Shown: positions 22,185 to 34,585 of the stretch, one piece after another | Numbering within the stretch: the first letter of the stretch is position 1 | Layout of the letters: the number at the start of each line of letters is the position of its first letter | NCBI RefSeq assembly: GCF_963678635.1 | Contig: NC_087063.1 | Location: forward strand, 50,727,220-50,791,219 | DNA: 64,000 bases | Reading direction: 5' to 3' | Source of the DNA: Symsagittifera roscoffensis | Taxonomy: Eukaryota > Xenacoelomorpha > Acoela > Convolutidae | Program-made: the position numbers and the translations under genes | Notes under the pieces: model-generated | The model's database searches: none | Told to the model about the DNA's origin: nothing | Seen by the model: the letters and a program-made list of their open reading frames with translations, nothing else

Positions 22185-22189
22185 TTAAA

Positions 22190-22917
22190 CCCGGTAAAAA
22201 AACGAAACACAATGCTCAAACACAAATCATATTAACCAAAATATACAAAAACAAACAACCGAGAGAAAAAATTTGGACAATTCCATTTCTCTTAGAAAGC
22301 CCAAAAAATAAAGAATTTCAACCACCAGATCTTGAAATTGATTTTTTAATTGACTCAGGAGCAGAATCAAATATAATTAATATTCCCACATGGAATGAAA
22401 TCAAAACATTACATCCAAATTTAACACCTCTTGAAACCTCTAGTAAATTGGCAACAGCACAAGGATCACCATTAGTAAATTATGGAAAATCCAATTATTT
22501 CTTCTCCCCACGAGAACAATGGAACAAAACAAAATTTTAAACAAACCATTTAAACAAATATTTCATATTACGGATATTAAGCACAATATCATTGGCATAC
22601 CATTTATCTCTAAATATATACCAACAATCAACATCTTATATAGTAAGATACAAATAAAAGATAAATACACAAAAACAATAAATACAGCCCTAACATTCTT
22701 CCAAAGATTAAACAAACAACCACCATTTTTCTCAAAATTTTACCCCATTTACAATCAACAACGGAAATACCTGAAACCACTATCAGGAAATATATATAAA
22801 TTTTCAATAAAACAAGCCCACCAATATAACAAAAGCCAAATTAACAACAACTTTTCACGTCAGACTTTTAATTTAAACCAATTCACAAATTTTTCAAAAT
22901 TAGGATCTCATCCATAA
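22190..22917 (+). pseudogene. pol: Aspartic protease of element 1, frameshifted
   Basis: The frame from 22331 reads LEIDFLIDSGAESNIIN with the DSGA catalytic box. It runs to about 22515, where a frameshift moves the domain to 22519-22917 (HNIIGIPFISKYIPTINIL, the ILG-type second motif). The enzyme would mature Gag-Pol. It sits between the gag tail and RT as in other gypsy elements, in a different frame from gag. The region 22918-23220 continues with stops. Confidence 0.75.
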
Positions 22918-23220
22918 AATATTCAAAAAACACGAATTCCGACATCATTTCACTAGACGTGTATAACAATACACCATATCAAGTAACATTACTCTAAGGA
23001 CTTTTAGGATATTGTGAAACAAATGCTACAATATCACCTATAAAGGAAGTAGCCTATCGCATTATTAATATACTCAAACTATTAGATAATTGCCAATCAA
23101 CAATTCTTGACGAATAAGTAACGAAAAAAGAAGCACAGATTACTTCACAAAAACACCATATTTTAAACCAACATTCAATATAACAAATTACGCAAAAGAG
23201 CAACAAACATTTTTTTTACA

Positions 23221-26200
23221 ATGTTTAATTTTGAACATTCACAAATTACAGAAATTGAATTTGATAAGTTAGCAAAACAACTGTTAAAATATTCATCAGT
23301 TTATGCAACATCAAAATTTGACGTTGGAAAAATTAGTTCACCACTACACCTTCCGTTAAAACCTGACACAGTTTTCAAAAAACAAAGAGCACGTAAAGTA
23401 CCGATACACTTACATGACAAGGTAAATAGATTACTTGACATTTTAGAACAATACGAAATAATCTCATTAGTAAATAAAGAAGAACAACCAAAAGGAAACA
23501 CCTTCATTAATCCTGTTAACATCCTAGCAAAACGTGAATCCTTAAAAATAGTTTTAGACGCTAGATACCTCAATTCACTAATTGACGAATCAAAATGCAA
23601 TTGGCCTATTGAACCAATACAAGTTATCTTAACAAAAATAAACGGTAAATAATTCACAACCGCCGATTTGAATAGTGCTTATAATCAAATGTCACTAGAT
23701 GAACAATCACGACGTTTAACACAATTTGTTATTGGAAATCAACAATATGAATTTCATCGCTTATTCTATGGAATATCCATGGGACCAGCAGCTTTTTCAG
23801 CTTTTATGAGTAAAATTTTTAGACCACTAATACTCAAGAAAAATGCAATCACATATTTAGATGATGTTTTTATGCAATCACAAACCAAAGACGAAATGTT
23901 TACAGTTTTAGAACAATACCATAAGATACTTCAGAACGAAAATCTGAAAGCAGCCCCCGATAAATCACACTTCTTTCTAACACGCGTTAAATTTTTAGGA
24001 CACAATATTGAACAAAACACTATCACTCCATTAAAATCACGCATTGATGCTATTCAAAAACTTCAGCCACCAACAAATAAAAAGAAAATCCAAGAATTTC
24101 TTGGAATGTTAAATTTCTTAAGTAAATATGTTTACAAAATGCAATTATACTTAAAACCCTTCTATAATATCCTCAGACAACAAAATAATTTTGAATGGAC
24201 CACTGAACATCAAACACGATTCGAAGAAATTAAAAAACTTTTAACTGAACAAATTTCTAATACAATTCCAGATCCAAATCAACCATTTTATGCAATGTGC
24301 GATGCTTCAAATTTTGGCATCGGAGCAGCATTGCTACAATCACATAGTGGAACAAATAAAATGAACCTTATATCAGCAAATTCACGATTATTCACTCAGG
24401 CAGAGCTAAGACTCTCAACTCTAATGAGAGAATGCACAGCTATAATTTATACACTTACAGAATATGAATTTCTGATACTTGGATCAAAACACCCAACAGT
24501 TTTATTCACAGATCATAAACCAATTATTTTTCTTTTTACACAAAAGTCAAATCCAAATCATAGAGTTTATAGATTTCAACTAATCCTAATGAAATTTCCA
24601 AACTTACATATAGTTTGGAATGCAGGAAAAAACCTTGCTTTACCAGATACATTAAGTAGAAATACGCCACCTGAACTACTTACACGAAAAACCACAGTTG
24701 AAATACCACAAAATTTTAAATTTTATCTCGCAAAAGATGAAACTTCACCCCGACTAGAATGCAAATATGCAGTAAAGACTGATATTGATCAATCACAGAT
24801 AAATAACCTACAACAATTTCCACTCTACTTAGATTGCCAGAACAATCACTACGAAGTTGACTTACTAGGCACATCAACTTTTAAACCAATTCCATACTCA
24901 CAATGGATAAAAAATAACACTCAACAAAAAAGAATAAAACAATACTCGCATAAAAAAGACCCTTTTCCATTAATCGAAAAAGAAAATTTAACCGATAAAA
25001 TATATTTAACAGGACCACAAACAAAGAATTTAAAATACACAATCAACCAAGTTTTTGACCTTTATGACCCACTTGACACAATTCCTTTATCAAAATTAGA
25101 AATTGACAATATTTTTCTTCCCCCAACAGACAAAATTACACTTGAACGTTTAAAACAATATCAAAATCTTGACCCAGTGATTAGACAATTAAAATCATGG
25201 CACAAATACAAAATTAAGCCCGTAAAAGCAGATACCACAATTTTAGGAAATAAAACACTCCTCCGATATTTCCGAAAATTTAACAACACAGCAATTAATG
25301 AAAATGCAGATCTTTTAGAATATGAATTAAATGATTCTAAAGTTACTTTTCTTCCTTTAAGTATGATATTAATAGCTTTTAATATCTCACATACACAAAA
25401 CACTAAAGGACACTCGGGATCAGAAAAAACATACTCAAACTTTACCCAAAATTTTTATTTCCCTGATGCACCAATTTGGATAAAAGTATTATGCAATGAT
25501 TGCATAATATGTCAACTAAATAAACCTTATCCAAATCAAAAACAAATAGCACAAAAACAAGATTTTAAAGGACAAAGTTTATATTTTAACCACCGTATTT
25601 CATTCGATACAAAAGGACCAATTTCACCATCCTCTGAAGGAAACTTCTATATTATGGTCATTGTTGACACATTGACACATTATGTAGCACTCAACCCAGT
25701 ACCACATTGTAATGCTTATTATGCTTACACAACACTTTACGAACATTGGATATCTAAATTCGGACTACCCGAAATACCAGTCACAGATAACGGCACAGAA
25801 TTTATAAATGATGAAATCATCACATCATGTCACCTATATAATATCAAACATGACTCACGTACATCTCATGCACCATGGACAAACGGTTTAGTCGAAGGTA
25901 TGAACCGTTCGCTACAAGAATATCTTAGATGTATCATAAATGGAAATGATACAAAATACACAGAATGGTCAGCAGATGTAAAGTTATTTCCCTTAGCATA
26001 CAATTCACAAATCACGACAACTTTAGGAATGTCACCATACGAAATGGTGTTTAATCAAAAGCCACGTAAACCAATTATGTTTACAGCAAATTCCCATAAA
26101 AATGCACAAGGTTATTGCCAACCAAATAAAGACTCAATTTGTTATAACCTACCTTTACACACACACGATGAAGATCATTTTCATCGCCCACAAAATCTAA

Positions 26201-26394
26201 AATTAGCCTCCGGCACACACACAGAATGGATTTTAAATAGAGATAAAAAACATAATGAAATTTATCAAAAAGTAACAAAGAAATTGTTACAAAGGCAAAA
26301 TATTAACGACCAAATTAATTCACGCTTTACACCAGCCACAGATTTAAAAATGGGAACATTTGTTTTATTACGTAACTTTACTACACAAAAATGA
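23221..26394 (+). pseudogene. pol: RT, RNase H and integrase of element 1, one internal stop
   Basis: A single frame is interrupted only by TAA at 23650-23652. RT has FTTADLNSAYNQM, GISMGPAAFSAFM and the catalytic YLDDVF (about 23860). RNase H has CDASNFGIGAAL, RECTAII, FTDHKP and LPDTLSRN, so all four acidic positions are present. Integrase has the H-H-C-C finger (HTQNTKGHSG, CNDCIIC) and the core SFDTKGP, VTDNGTEF and NGLVEGMNRSL, giving D, D, E. The domain order is typical Ty3/gypsy. It is the best preserved part of element 1 and the part missing from element 2. Confidence 0.93.
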
Positions 26395-26878
26395 ATATCT
26401 AAAAAATTACAACCTCTTCAAAAATTAGTATACCAAATCATTGCAAAAACCACTGACGTAAACTCACAAACTCACAGATTCAACCAAAAAAGAAATTGTT
26501 CAACATCGTAACAACCTATTGCCCTACTACCCGAAAGAATACGCGCTACGCGAATTAACCCAATTATATTCTTTCAAAGGTTTGAAAATTATTCAAAGTC
26601 ATACAGAAAAACAAATAGATGAACAACACAACGTTCATAAAGATCAAATTCAAAAACAAACCATATCTCAAAACAATACAAAAACGCCAGACCCAAAAAT
26701 ACCTCAAAAGGAAAGAAAAAATAGGAAAATGATAGAAAAAAATCTACCACAAGAACAAGTAGAAAAATCAGAACATAGAGAATCATCACGACTCAGAAAT
26801 CAACCACGTAAAAATTATAAAACATTCATCCCACAATCTAAAATATTAAAGAAAGTTGAATTTCAAAAACAACTTTAG
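26395..26878 (+). pseudogene. pol: Pol C-terminal tail of element 1
   Basis: The stop ending the integrase frame (26392-26394) lies where related Pol proteins continue. A second frame shows HRNNLLPYYPKEYALREL (about 26505-26555), a motif found at the end of many animal gypsy integrases. It runs as a charged Gln/Lys-rich tail to 26878. Frame breaks make it non-functional here. Confidence 0.65.
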
Positions 26879-27476
26879 TTTTAAAATAATTAATCTTTGC
26901 ACCTCTGGATCATTTTGAACTTTCAATTTTCAAAATAACATGCTGACAAACACACAAAAATTCTAGTTCAGATTCAAACAATAGGATTCACTTAAATCCG
27001 TCACCTTCAATATCTCTAACACCAACATATTTTAATGCCGAAAGACATTAAAATCCAGGCATATCTATAACTATAACTTTACAACCTCCAGGTCAAAAAT
27101 AAGCAACTTGCTAAAACTTGACAACTAAAATAAACACCACCATAATATTACAACCCTTCCCTATCTAATAACGCAAAGATCAACAATATTTTCCCAACTC
27201 AGACCTCAAAAACCCTCCAACCAAAAATAACAAATTAGCCTAAAGTAAAAAAGGACCATAATCTTTTAGCCTAAAGTACAAATATTTCAAAAAATACACC
27301 AGATCACCCGACAAATAAAAATAAAGTAAAGAAGACCTCCCGAACACCATAAAATTAGCCCCCAACAATTTTTCACAAAACTCAACCCACTTGTCAAAAA
27401 ATCAAAAATTAACCCGACCACACTTGAATCTCGCGTCAAACAACAAAAAAATTTCGACAAAGAGATCATTTCTTAA
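26879..27476. other. Noncoding A-rich interval downstream of pol
   Basis: No coding frame is supported. A small inverted repeat (TTTTAATG..CATTAAAA) lies at about 27031-27052. The interval is absent from element 2 because of its deletion, so constraint cannot be judged here. Confidence 0.4.
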
Positions 27477-27731
27477 ATGCTCTTCTCTCGATCAGTCAAT
27501 ATCTTTAAAAATACAGTTTTCACTCTTTTCGTAAACTTTTTCATACTATTCAAACTTTTATTCATATTTCTATTTGATACTTTTGAAGCTTTTATAATCA
27601 TTTTAATAATTTTTTGCAACATTTTTTCTTCGCTTTTTTCTATAAAAGTCGATAACTTAAAATTAAAATTTTTCAAACCTTTTCACAACATTTTCTACTC
27701 TATTAAAATTTTTGCTATTCTTTTTCATTGA
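27477..27731 (+). CDS. Hypothetical very hydrophobic 84-codon ORF
   Basis: The frame is almost wholly Phe, Ile and Leu with scattered Lys. It could be a membrane peptide, but T-rich DNA alone produces such frames. There is no second copy in the window to test it. Existence is doubtful. Confidence 0.2.
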   Translation: MLFSRSVNIFKNTVFTLFVNFFILFKLLFIFLFDTFEAFIIILIIFCNIFSSLFSIKVDNLKLKFFKPFHNIFYSIKIFAILFH

Positions 27732-27868
27732 AACTTTTGAATCCCTAATAATCTTTTCTATAACTTTTTTCAATTTTTTTAATTTTCTATTCCCTATTTG
27801 AAATATATCTCCAACTTTCCCAAATCATTGATCATATTCACAGGTACGATAATCCAAAGTCTATTTAA

Positions 27869-28057
27869 ATGATACGAACAATTTTTAGTAGAACAGATAT
27901 TTTTTTACTATTTGTAATTTTCATCATATTTTTATCATTCCTCATACTGACAATGTGCAAATGTGTAAAAAAGGCAATAGTCACATTCGCCTTAGCAACA
28001 ATCCTTTTAATTCTTTTCATTGATGAATACTACAATAAACATAAATCTTCCCATTAG
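27869..28057 (+). CDS. Hypothetical two-helix membrane protein (62 codons)
   Basis: It starts with ATG. There are two hydrophobic stretches of about 20 residues (residues 11-30 and 36-52) separated by CKCVKKA, then a short basic tail. This is the pattern of a small hairpin membrane protein. Its stop lies within the first codons of the ORF3 open frame (from 28045), so the two could be one product by frameshift. It lies between pol and env-like genes and is lost from element 2. Confidence 0.35.
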   Translation: MIRTIFSRTDIFLLFVIFIIFLSFLILTMCKCVKKAIVTFALATILLILFIDEYYNKHKSSH

Positions 28058-29170
28058 AAAAAATCAATGGAACACTTTCAAAAATTGCTAACCAAAATTC
28101 ACAAAATCAGTCTTCACCGACATCATCCCAAGAAAATCCAGCAATACCCACAACTACCCAAAACCCCCAAACATCCACACGGATTTCTTTCCAAGATAAT
28201 CCATACACTTTTGAAGAACGACACGCTCGCTTATCCGAACCATTAGAACCAGTTCAGCGACAGGCATCCCTAAGTGAACCAACATACAATTTGTACCCCA
28301 CATTACCACAAGAATTAAGCAGAATAAGGAACATTAGTCAAAACCAAAATATAACTGAAATAAATAGACAAATTATACATCCACGACGAAACAGAAGTTT
28401 TCAAACCCCCAGAGTTCATTTTGATATACCTAATTCACCAACACCAACTACTTCAGAAAACCCAAATATTACATTACCAGAAACTACCCTACTCCTTTCA
28501 CAACGTAGCACCTCAAGTATACCCTCAAATTACTTAGGTTCAACACCAACATCTGAGAAAATACGTGAAAATCTCTTTAACCCACCCGTATCCCAACGCA
28601 CGACTACCATATTGGACAACGCAGTCATATACACAAGGTGAACCAAACTTAGTAAACGACCCAATAGATATTTTTACGGATACAACACTATCATCACTAC
28701 CAGAAACACTATCACTACCATCAACACCATCATTAAGTCAAATCTCACCGACGCTATTCCCTTTAAATTTTCCAAACAACCTCGACGCTAGATATCGAGA
28801 ACAATCATCAACAAATATCCCTTTACGATTAGATTGGAACACAATCGTAGCACCTCCCCCACTATTTGGACAATATCAAGAAAGTAACCGACTCCACGGT
28901 TGGGCACTCAAAAGACTACAATATAGACAAGATATTCAGGAAGATATTCGTGACCACAATATTCAAATACTTCAACAAAATAGTCTCCAATTAAAATTCG
29001 AAGTCACGATCAAACTTAATAATATTGTTCAACATCCCTACCCATTAAATCCACCAAATATAACAGCTCAATCGCTACCACCACCGTTTATAACAACTGA
29101 AGTAATATATAAATACGACAGATATACCAAAAACACAATTGGTTACATCACATTTTATAACCCATACTGA
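28045..29170 (+). pseudogene. ORF3 of element 1 (unknown function), one frameshift
   Basis: The frame is open from 28045 to 28641, Ser/Thr/Pro/Asn-rich. It then shifts to another frame that runs to 29170 as a more structured segment (LDWNTIVAPPPLFG, HGWALKRLQYRQDIQED). The second segment is well conserved in element 2 (51615-52069). No clear ATG opens the first part. I recognise no family. It may be a separate protein, or the N-terminal part of an env precursor joined by splicing. Confidence 0.45.
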
Positions 29171-29184
29171 GCATTATCATACAC

Positions 29185-31870
29185 ATGTATATTCTAAAAA
29201 TATTAACGTTTCAACACATCTTTTTTCTAATATTTTCCGACCAAAACACAAATCATTCTCCTCACAGGACCCCAAGATTTATTAGTAACACACTACGATT
29301 GTGAGGAAAACGAACAAAAAACACTACATAAATATGCAAAAAATCAAGTATCACAATGCGAAACAGAACCACAAGCTATCGAAACTACAAATGTAATAGC
29401 AACATTATAATCAAAAGCCCGAGCAACAACTGCCATAGGATAAAAATTTACAGCAACATTTTCCGAAAAAAAGTACATTGTTCACAAGTTTCAAACGGAA
29501 AAAAAAACCGACTTGATCACGAATAATTCTATCAAAGTAATATAGAACGACTTCTACATAGAACTCCCGATGATTGTAAGAACAAACTACTCAGACTAAA
29601 CATCACAAGAAATAAAAACACAGACAGAAAAATAGTAAATTTTCAAGTCTTTGCCGACTCTGTACATCAAGCAGAACTTGAAAGATATCAAGGACATATA
29701 AGGCTAGACGAAAAATACCCATACAACGGCGCTTACGGAAGATTATATTATGACATACAAGATAAACACTGGATACCACACATTGGAATAAATAACCCCG
29801 CAAACTGCAAAGCAGACACAAAAAATAAAGGATATCAGGAAATAATGTTTTTCCATTGAAAATACAACTCGAAAAAGTACAACTCACACGAGATTTATCA
29901 GATAACACAATGATCTTTCAAGGAATTGGACTACCTTGCAAAAACGATCAAGGTTATTGTGACCCTACAACACGGACACAAGCAACAATTGTTTGGTTTC
30001 CCGAAGATACATGCACAACATTTCAAGTAGCAAAAATACACGCTCGAATGATAAAATTTCACGAAAAATATTTTTTAGAATCAATTCCATACGAACAAGT
30101 AAATCCATCCCGAAAACAAAGTACTGATTTTAGATATATTTATAATATAAAAAAAAAATTAACACGTTTCCAAATATATCAAGAAACAGAAATTGCATGC
30201 AAATACAGAAATCCACTTTATAAAACACAATACTCTGAAATACTTGTCGAATACGAAAACGGTTTCGACATGACCACTGGAAAAATAAAATTTGACCCTT
30301 ATGCCACAAGTCACCCTAGAAATGAAGGAACATCATACATACCAGTTAACTTTTAAAAAAGCACAGGTCAACCTGGTGGAAAACTAAAACCACATGACAG
30401 TAGAAGTACACGTTTACAAGAATCATCACTAATGAATAGCACCTATTTTGGTAATATTCATTATGATATCCACTTAGATATGAAGTTAGACTACACAATA
30501 AATCGAATTTTTCAAGAAATGTCACTCTCCGAATTATAAACACTTCATCAACTATGCGAATTAGAAAGAACACAAATTCTGCAATCACTCGCATTAGCAG
30601 TACTCAAAATACCCTACGCAGGATACTTATTATCAGGAAACAGATCAAATTTTCTAGACTACAAAGGAAATATTTTATGGTTTTATACCTGCACCAAAAA
30701 AGTATCACCATTATATGTTTTCGAAGATAAACGTTGTTATAAAAGAATCCCTATATTCTATAAAAATAAAGTACATTTGTCGACACACTTTCAAGACGAT
30801 TATATTTTTGGGATACCGCAGTCCCATGTGGATCAGAAAATTGCCACAATGTAGTACAATTAAATCCCGATGAAGATAAATACTACCTCCTTACACCATA
30901 CCCTACATTAATGCAATCACTCAAAAAGTTTTCACCCGAAAGCATCAGAGCCATTGCTCGTAACCCAAATATTGATTTACAATCAGTTGGAATATGTTCT
31001 AAATCAGACATCCAGCATCACATTAGAACACAACAATTTCAGGAATTATTAACACAAATGGACACAATACAAAGACAATAAATTGACCAGAATTTGAGAA
31101 AACTTGCCGAAACCGCAGGATTTGCAGACATTTATACACAAGACTACAGCGGATATTTTAAAGATATCAAAGACTACATATATTTAAACGGTGAAAAATA
31201 CAGACCACAAGATATTTCACCTATAAATATTTTCAGTTTTGTCACCCTAAAAAACGAAATTCTAGCTTTTCTAGGATGGCCCTATTACATCTTAGAAAAA
31301 TTAACTATCTTATACGCAATGTTTAACTTTATAGGATTTCTTTTCAAAATGTTAAAAGAAATCTATAACACATGCGCTATACATACACAAGTAAACAGAC
31401 AAGCAAGTGTAGCACGTATACTATTTGCAGGATTTTTTGGAATTTTTTCATCATCATTAAACAAAATACTTTAAGATGCACAAATAAAAGAATATAATAC
31501 AAAAATATCCACGAGACCAAACACATACAATGAAGAACATAATAATGTAGATACAACACCTTCAGCAACACAGATACCAACCCTACCACAAAACCATCCA
31601 TTATCATTAGTTTCCATTAATTTTTGAAACTTAGCAATTACACATAATCCAAATTTTGGACCAAATACAACACAAAGTCCCATCCAACACAAAATACCAC
31701 ATCATTCACAAAATAATAATACATACGAACAAATTATAGAACAACCTCATACCACCACTTTTCAGTCTCAAAATAATCATTTTTTTGCCCACGATGAGCC
31801 GACAACTTGGATCCCTCCATCGCTCAAATTCCCACCCAGCCAACCTCCAAACTCCAATTCCAATAATACC
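29185..31870 (+). pseudogene. env: Envelope-like glycoprotein gene of element 1, disrupted
   Basis: Pieces align with the cleaner element 2 frame (52012-54654). A signal-peptide-like start (MYILKIL, 29185) is followed by a cysteine-containing ectodomain (DLLVTHYDCEE; CKNDQGYCDPTTRTQ). Near the C-terminus at about 31290-31360 there is a strong membrane helix (LYAMFNFIGFLF), then a cytoplasmic tail. Stops at 30354, 31079 and 31472, plus frameshifts before 29856, inactivate it. Position after pol and the membrane topology fit an envelope protein, but the fusion-protein class is not identified. Confidence 0.6.
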
Positions 31871-31921
31871 ACTTTTTGCTTTCCCACCACCCGATTTTCC
31901 GATTATTAATATATCATCAAG

Positions 31922-33601
31922 ATGAATTCTGATACTAACTCAGATATTTCAGTTTTATACACTATCTCACAATTAAATAACCCTAATGTAGAAACCCCTG
32001 ACGAATTTGCAGAATCCGAACCATCTCCATCAAATGATAATCAGGCCAACTCCTCAGTTTTTTCAAAAACCCCTTTTCAACCAATCCCATCGAATCATTC
32101 ACTCCCATCCGTTTCCACTCCTTCCTATGCTTCCCAGGTAACCCCAACCTATTTTCCACTTCATTCCGACAGATCATATAATAATTCTCCAGATAACCCC
32201 GAAATTTCCCAGGAACTCGATAATTTTATTACCTTACAGCAACAATTAATACACCCTAACACCCTCACAATACATCAACTACCATCCACAATAGAATCCT
32301 CAAACCAACCTACTCCTACACCCTCCTCAGCTTACACAGCATCATTCACACAATCATCCACATCCACCGATACACCTAGTAGCACTCACCGAGCTTACCG
32401 CACTTTTAAACGAAAATTCCCAAATCACCCATTCCCGACCAAACCCGGAACAGCCTGCGAATATTTTAATCACCCGCAACACACTAACACAAAAAATTTT
32501 CTTGCACTCACCTTACCCTCATTTCCACAATATGCGTTAAACACACCTAACGATACTAATGACACACGTAGTTTTGTAGATGAACATGTTTTAATGCTAA
32601 CACTTCATTGGACAGCTTATTATCATTTTACTAACCCCTTTTGCCTACAACTAACTAATACTCATGGCGATATAGAGAGAAACAAAAACATGTTATATAG
32701 ACTCACCACAACACTAACACCTCGACAATTTACTTACATAGGATATAAAAAAATACTAAAAACACTCACTGCACCCCGAGCTAACGAGTATGCAATAGAA
32801 TACTACAATCATAATATCATCCGACCTAATCAAGACCAATTTTTAGATGAAGACCGCTTCACTAACCCGCAACTAACAGAAAAATTTTTCATCAAAACAT
32901 CATACGTATTCACACTTAATATTTTTGATAGAAAGTATGATCACATCATTTCAGAATCACTAGCCGATATTCAAGCTTACGAAAGTTTCCACGACAAATT
33001 TCAGTTATTTTCACTAACCTTTCACTTCCTTTCACCACATGAACGCGATTTGCACTGTTCCCACGATATTATGTTACGTACTAAACAAACCCACACATAT
33101 ACATACTATCGATTTATACAAAATCATTTTGATTTGAACACCCCATCAAGACAACCTCACCATCGTTTTCAGTTCCTTAAATCAAAGTACACGTCACCAT
33201 TTTTCCTTAATTTTACAAACTGTAAAAAAGATACTAACTTCCACGGCATCCTCCGCAATTATGACCCAGTTAACCAAATGTATATATTTTGTCCCATTAC
33301 GAAGACCCTCAATGCAGAAGAATCCAGGCCCTTCCTTATCCCGCATGAATTCATCCAGCCTATTGAAATACCTATTTTAGAATTCATTCACAATACTAAA
33401 TATAATCATAAAAATATAACCTCATTCAAAACACACCTTACGAGTTTGCAGTAGGCACCGAAGAACTAAAAACCATTAAAGCACTTCAATTGCTTTGGCC
33501 ACTGCTACAAACTAAAAACATCATACGCATACTAGTAAAATTACTAACAACATCAGATATGATATACGACATCTTCCCCCACGGATTTTTCCCAGAAGAT
33601 T
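31922..33601 (+). pseudogene. ORF5 of element 1, upstream copy, frameshifted near its end
   Basis: From the ATG at 31922 the frame runs 510 codons to 33454. The first 165 residues are Ser/Thr/Pro/Asn-rich. A conserved domain of about 360 residues follows, beginning near YRTFKRKFP and rich in aromatic residues (MLTLHWTAYYHFTNPFCLQL; HTYTYYRF). An A-run near 33410 is one base shorter than in the downstream copy, so the last 50 codons (to the stop at 33601) are out of frame. No membrane helix or known motif is visible. It directly follows env. Confidence 0.6.
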
Positions 33602-33692
33602 AAGGTAGGTATAATTTGAAATATTCTTAACTAATAAATTTCAATTAGTACTAACCATTTTTTATCAATGTTTGATTTATATTTCTAGCCTT
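33600..33692 (+). promoter_or_regulatory. Candidate short intron just after ORF5 stop
   Basis: The ORF5 stop codon is followed at once by AAG|GTAGGTATAA. An acceptor-like TATATTTCTAG lies about 85 bases on. Element 2 has the stronger CAG|GTAAGTATAA at the same place (56470). Splicing is inference. Confidence 0.3.
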
Positions 33693-34585
33693 CACACCAC
33701 GATCACCTACAAAACAGAAAAGAAAAAGAAAAATACAACTTGTTAAATTATCTAAAATTCATTAAATTCTTGCACTAAATAATGTAGTAAAATTCATACC
33801 AAATGTAGTAATTTGATTTATAAATTATTTCCCCGTGAAGTAGTAAAATTAAATACAATGAAAACTTATAATTTTAAAATTTCCCCAAAACGCAGTAAAA
33901 TTCAAATTCTATGCAATAAATTGATAAAATGAGCAAGCAGTACTAACCTTTTCAATATTTTCATTCAATCGCAGAAGAATTGTATCCACACTCGCACAGC
34001 TCGCCCACGAAGAATTGTTTAAATAATGATTTTAAGTTTCAAGTTTTCACACTCAACAACTCTAACAAACGATAACAAGTTTCCAACTTTCCTTTAACCC
34101 GGTTGGAAAGGAATTATATACTAAACCAAACTAACCAACGCAGCTCACTAAACACCACAAAGCATAAAATAACAGCATGACTAAGAAAAGAAAACTAACG
34201 GTACCCAAACCGGATTAATCCAGTTCAAAACTGGATAATTTATTCTTTTGAAGACTATTATAAAGTCTAAAAAAGAAATATTAAAACACAAAAAAGTCGC
34301 AAGACAAACCCATACCAAAAACAATTTGATTTTTGAAAAAAGGACACAACCAAAGTAACATGAGAAAGACCAACATAAACCCAACATAAAACGTTATCAC
34401 AAAACAGGACCTCTCAAAGAAGCAGCATGCAATCATACTGCCACTCCTGGCCTAACCCACCAGAGAGGACGTCCTGAGCATGCTCTATAGCCGGCCTAAC
34501 CCACCGCGCTACATCCACACTTTGTGACCACACTTCTATTTTTAATAAGAGGTACTCAAGGGTGAGTAACTCTTCAAAATAACCG
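33693..34585. other. 3' noncoding region of element 1 (within unit 1)
   Basis: No coding frame is supported. It holds several foldable segments that recur in unit 2 and element 2. These are CCAGTT..AACTGG (about 34218), a doubled GGCCTAACCCACC (about 34450 and 34493), and AAGAGGTACTC facing GAGTAACTCTT (about 34548-34575). Conservation suggests an RNA or cis-acting role. Confidence 0.5.

Larger units (their letters stand above)
32422..34585 (+). repeat. Internal tandem duplication of element 1, unit 1
   Basis: Unit 1 (2,164 bp) covers the conserved domain of ORF5 and about 1 kb of the 3' noncoding region. It is followed directly by unit 2. Apart from one A and a C/T change near 34149 the units look identical, so the duplication is young compared with the insertion, unless it is an assembly artefact. 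Confidence 0.92.

Noticed and set aside
27287-27676. Minus-strand frames in the interval after pol
   Set aside because: Composition-driven, no motif, opposite to all element genes.
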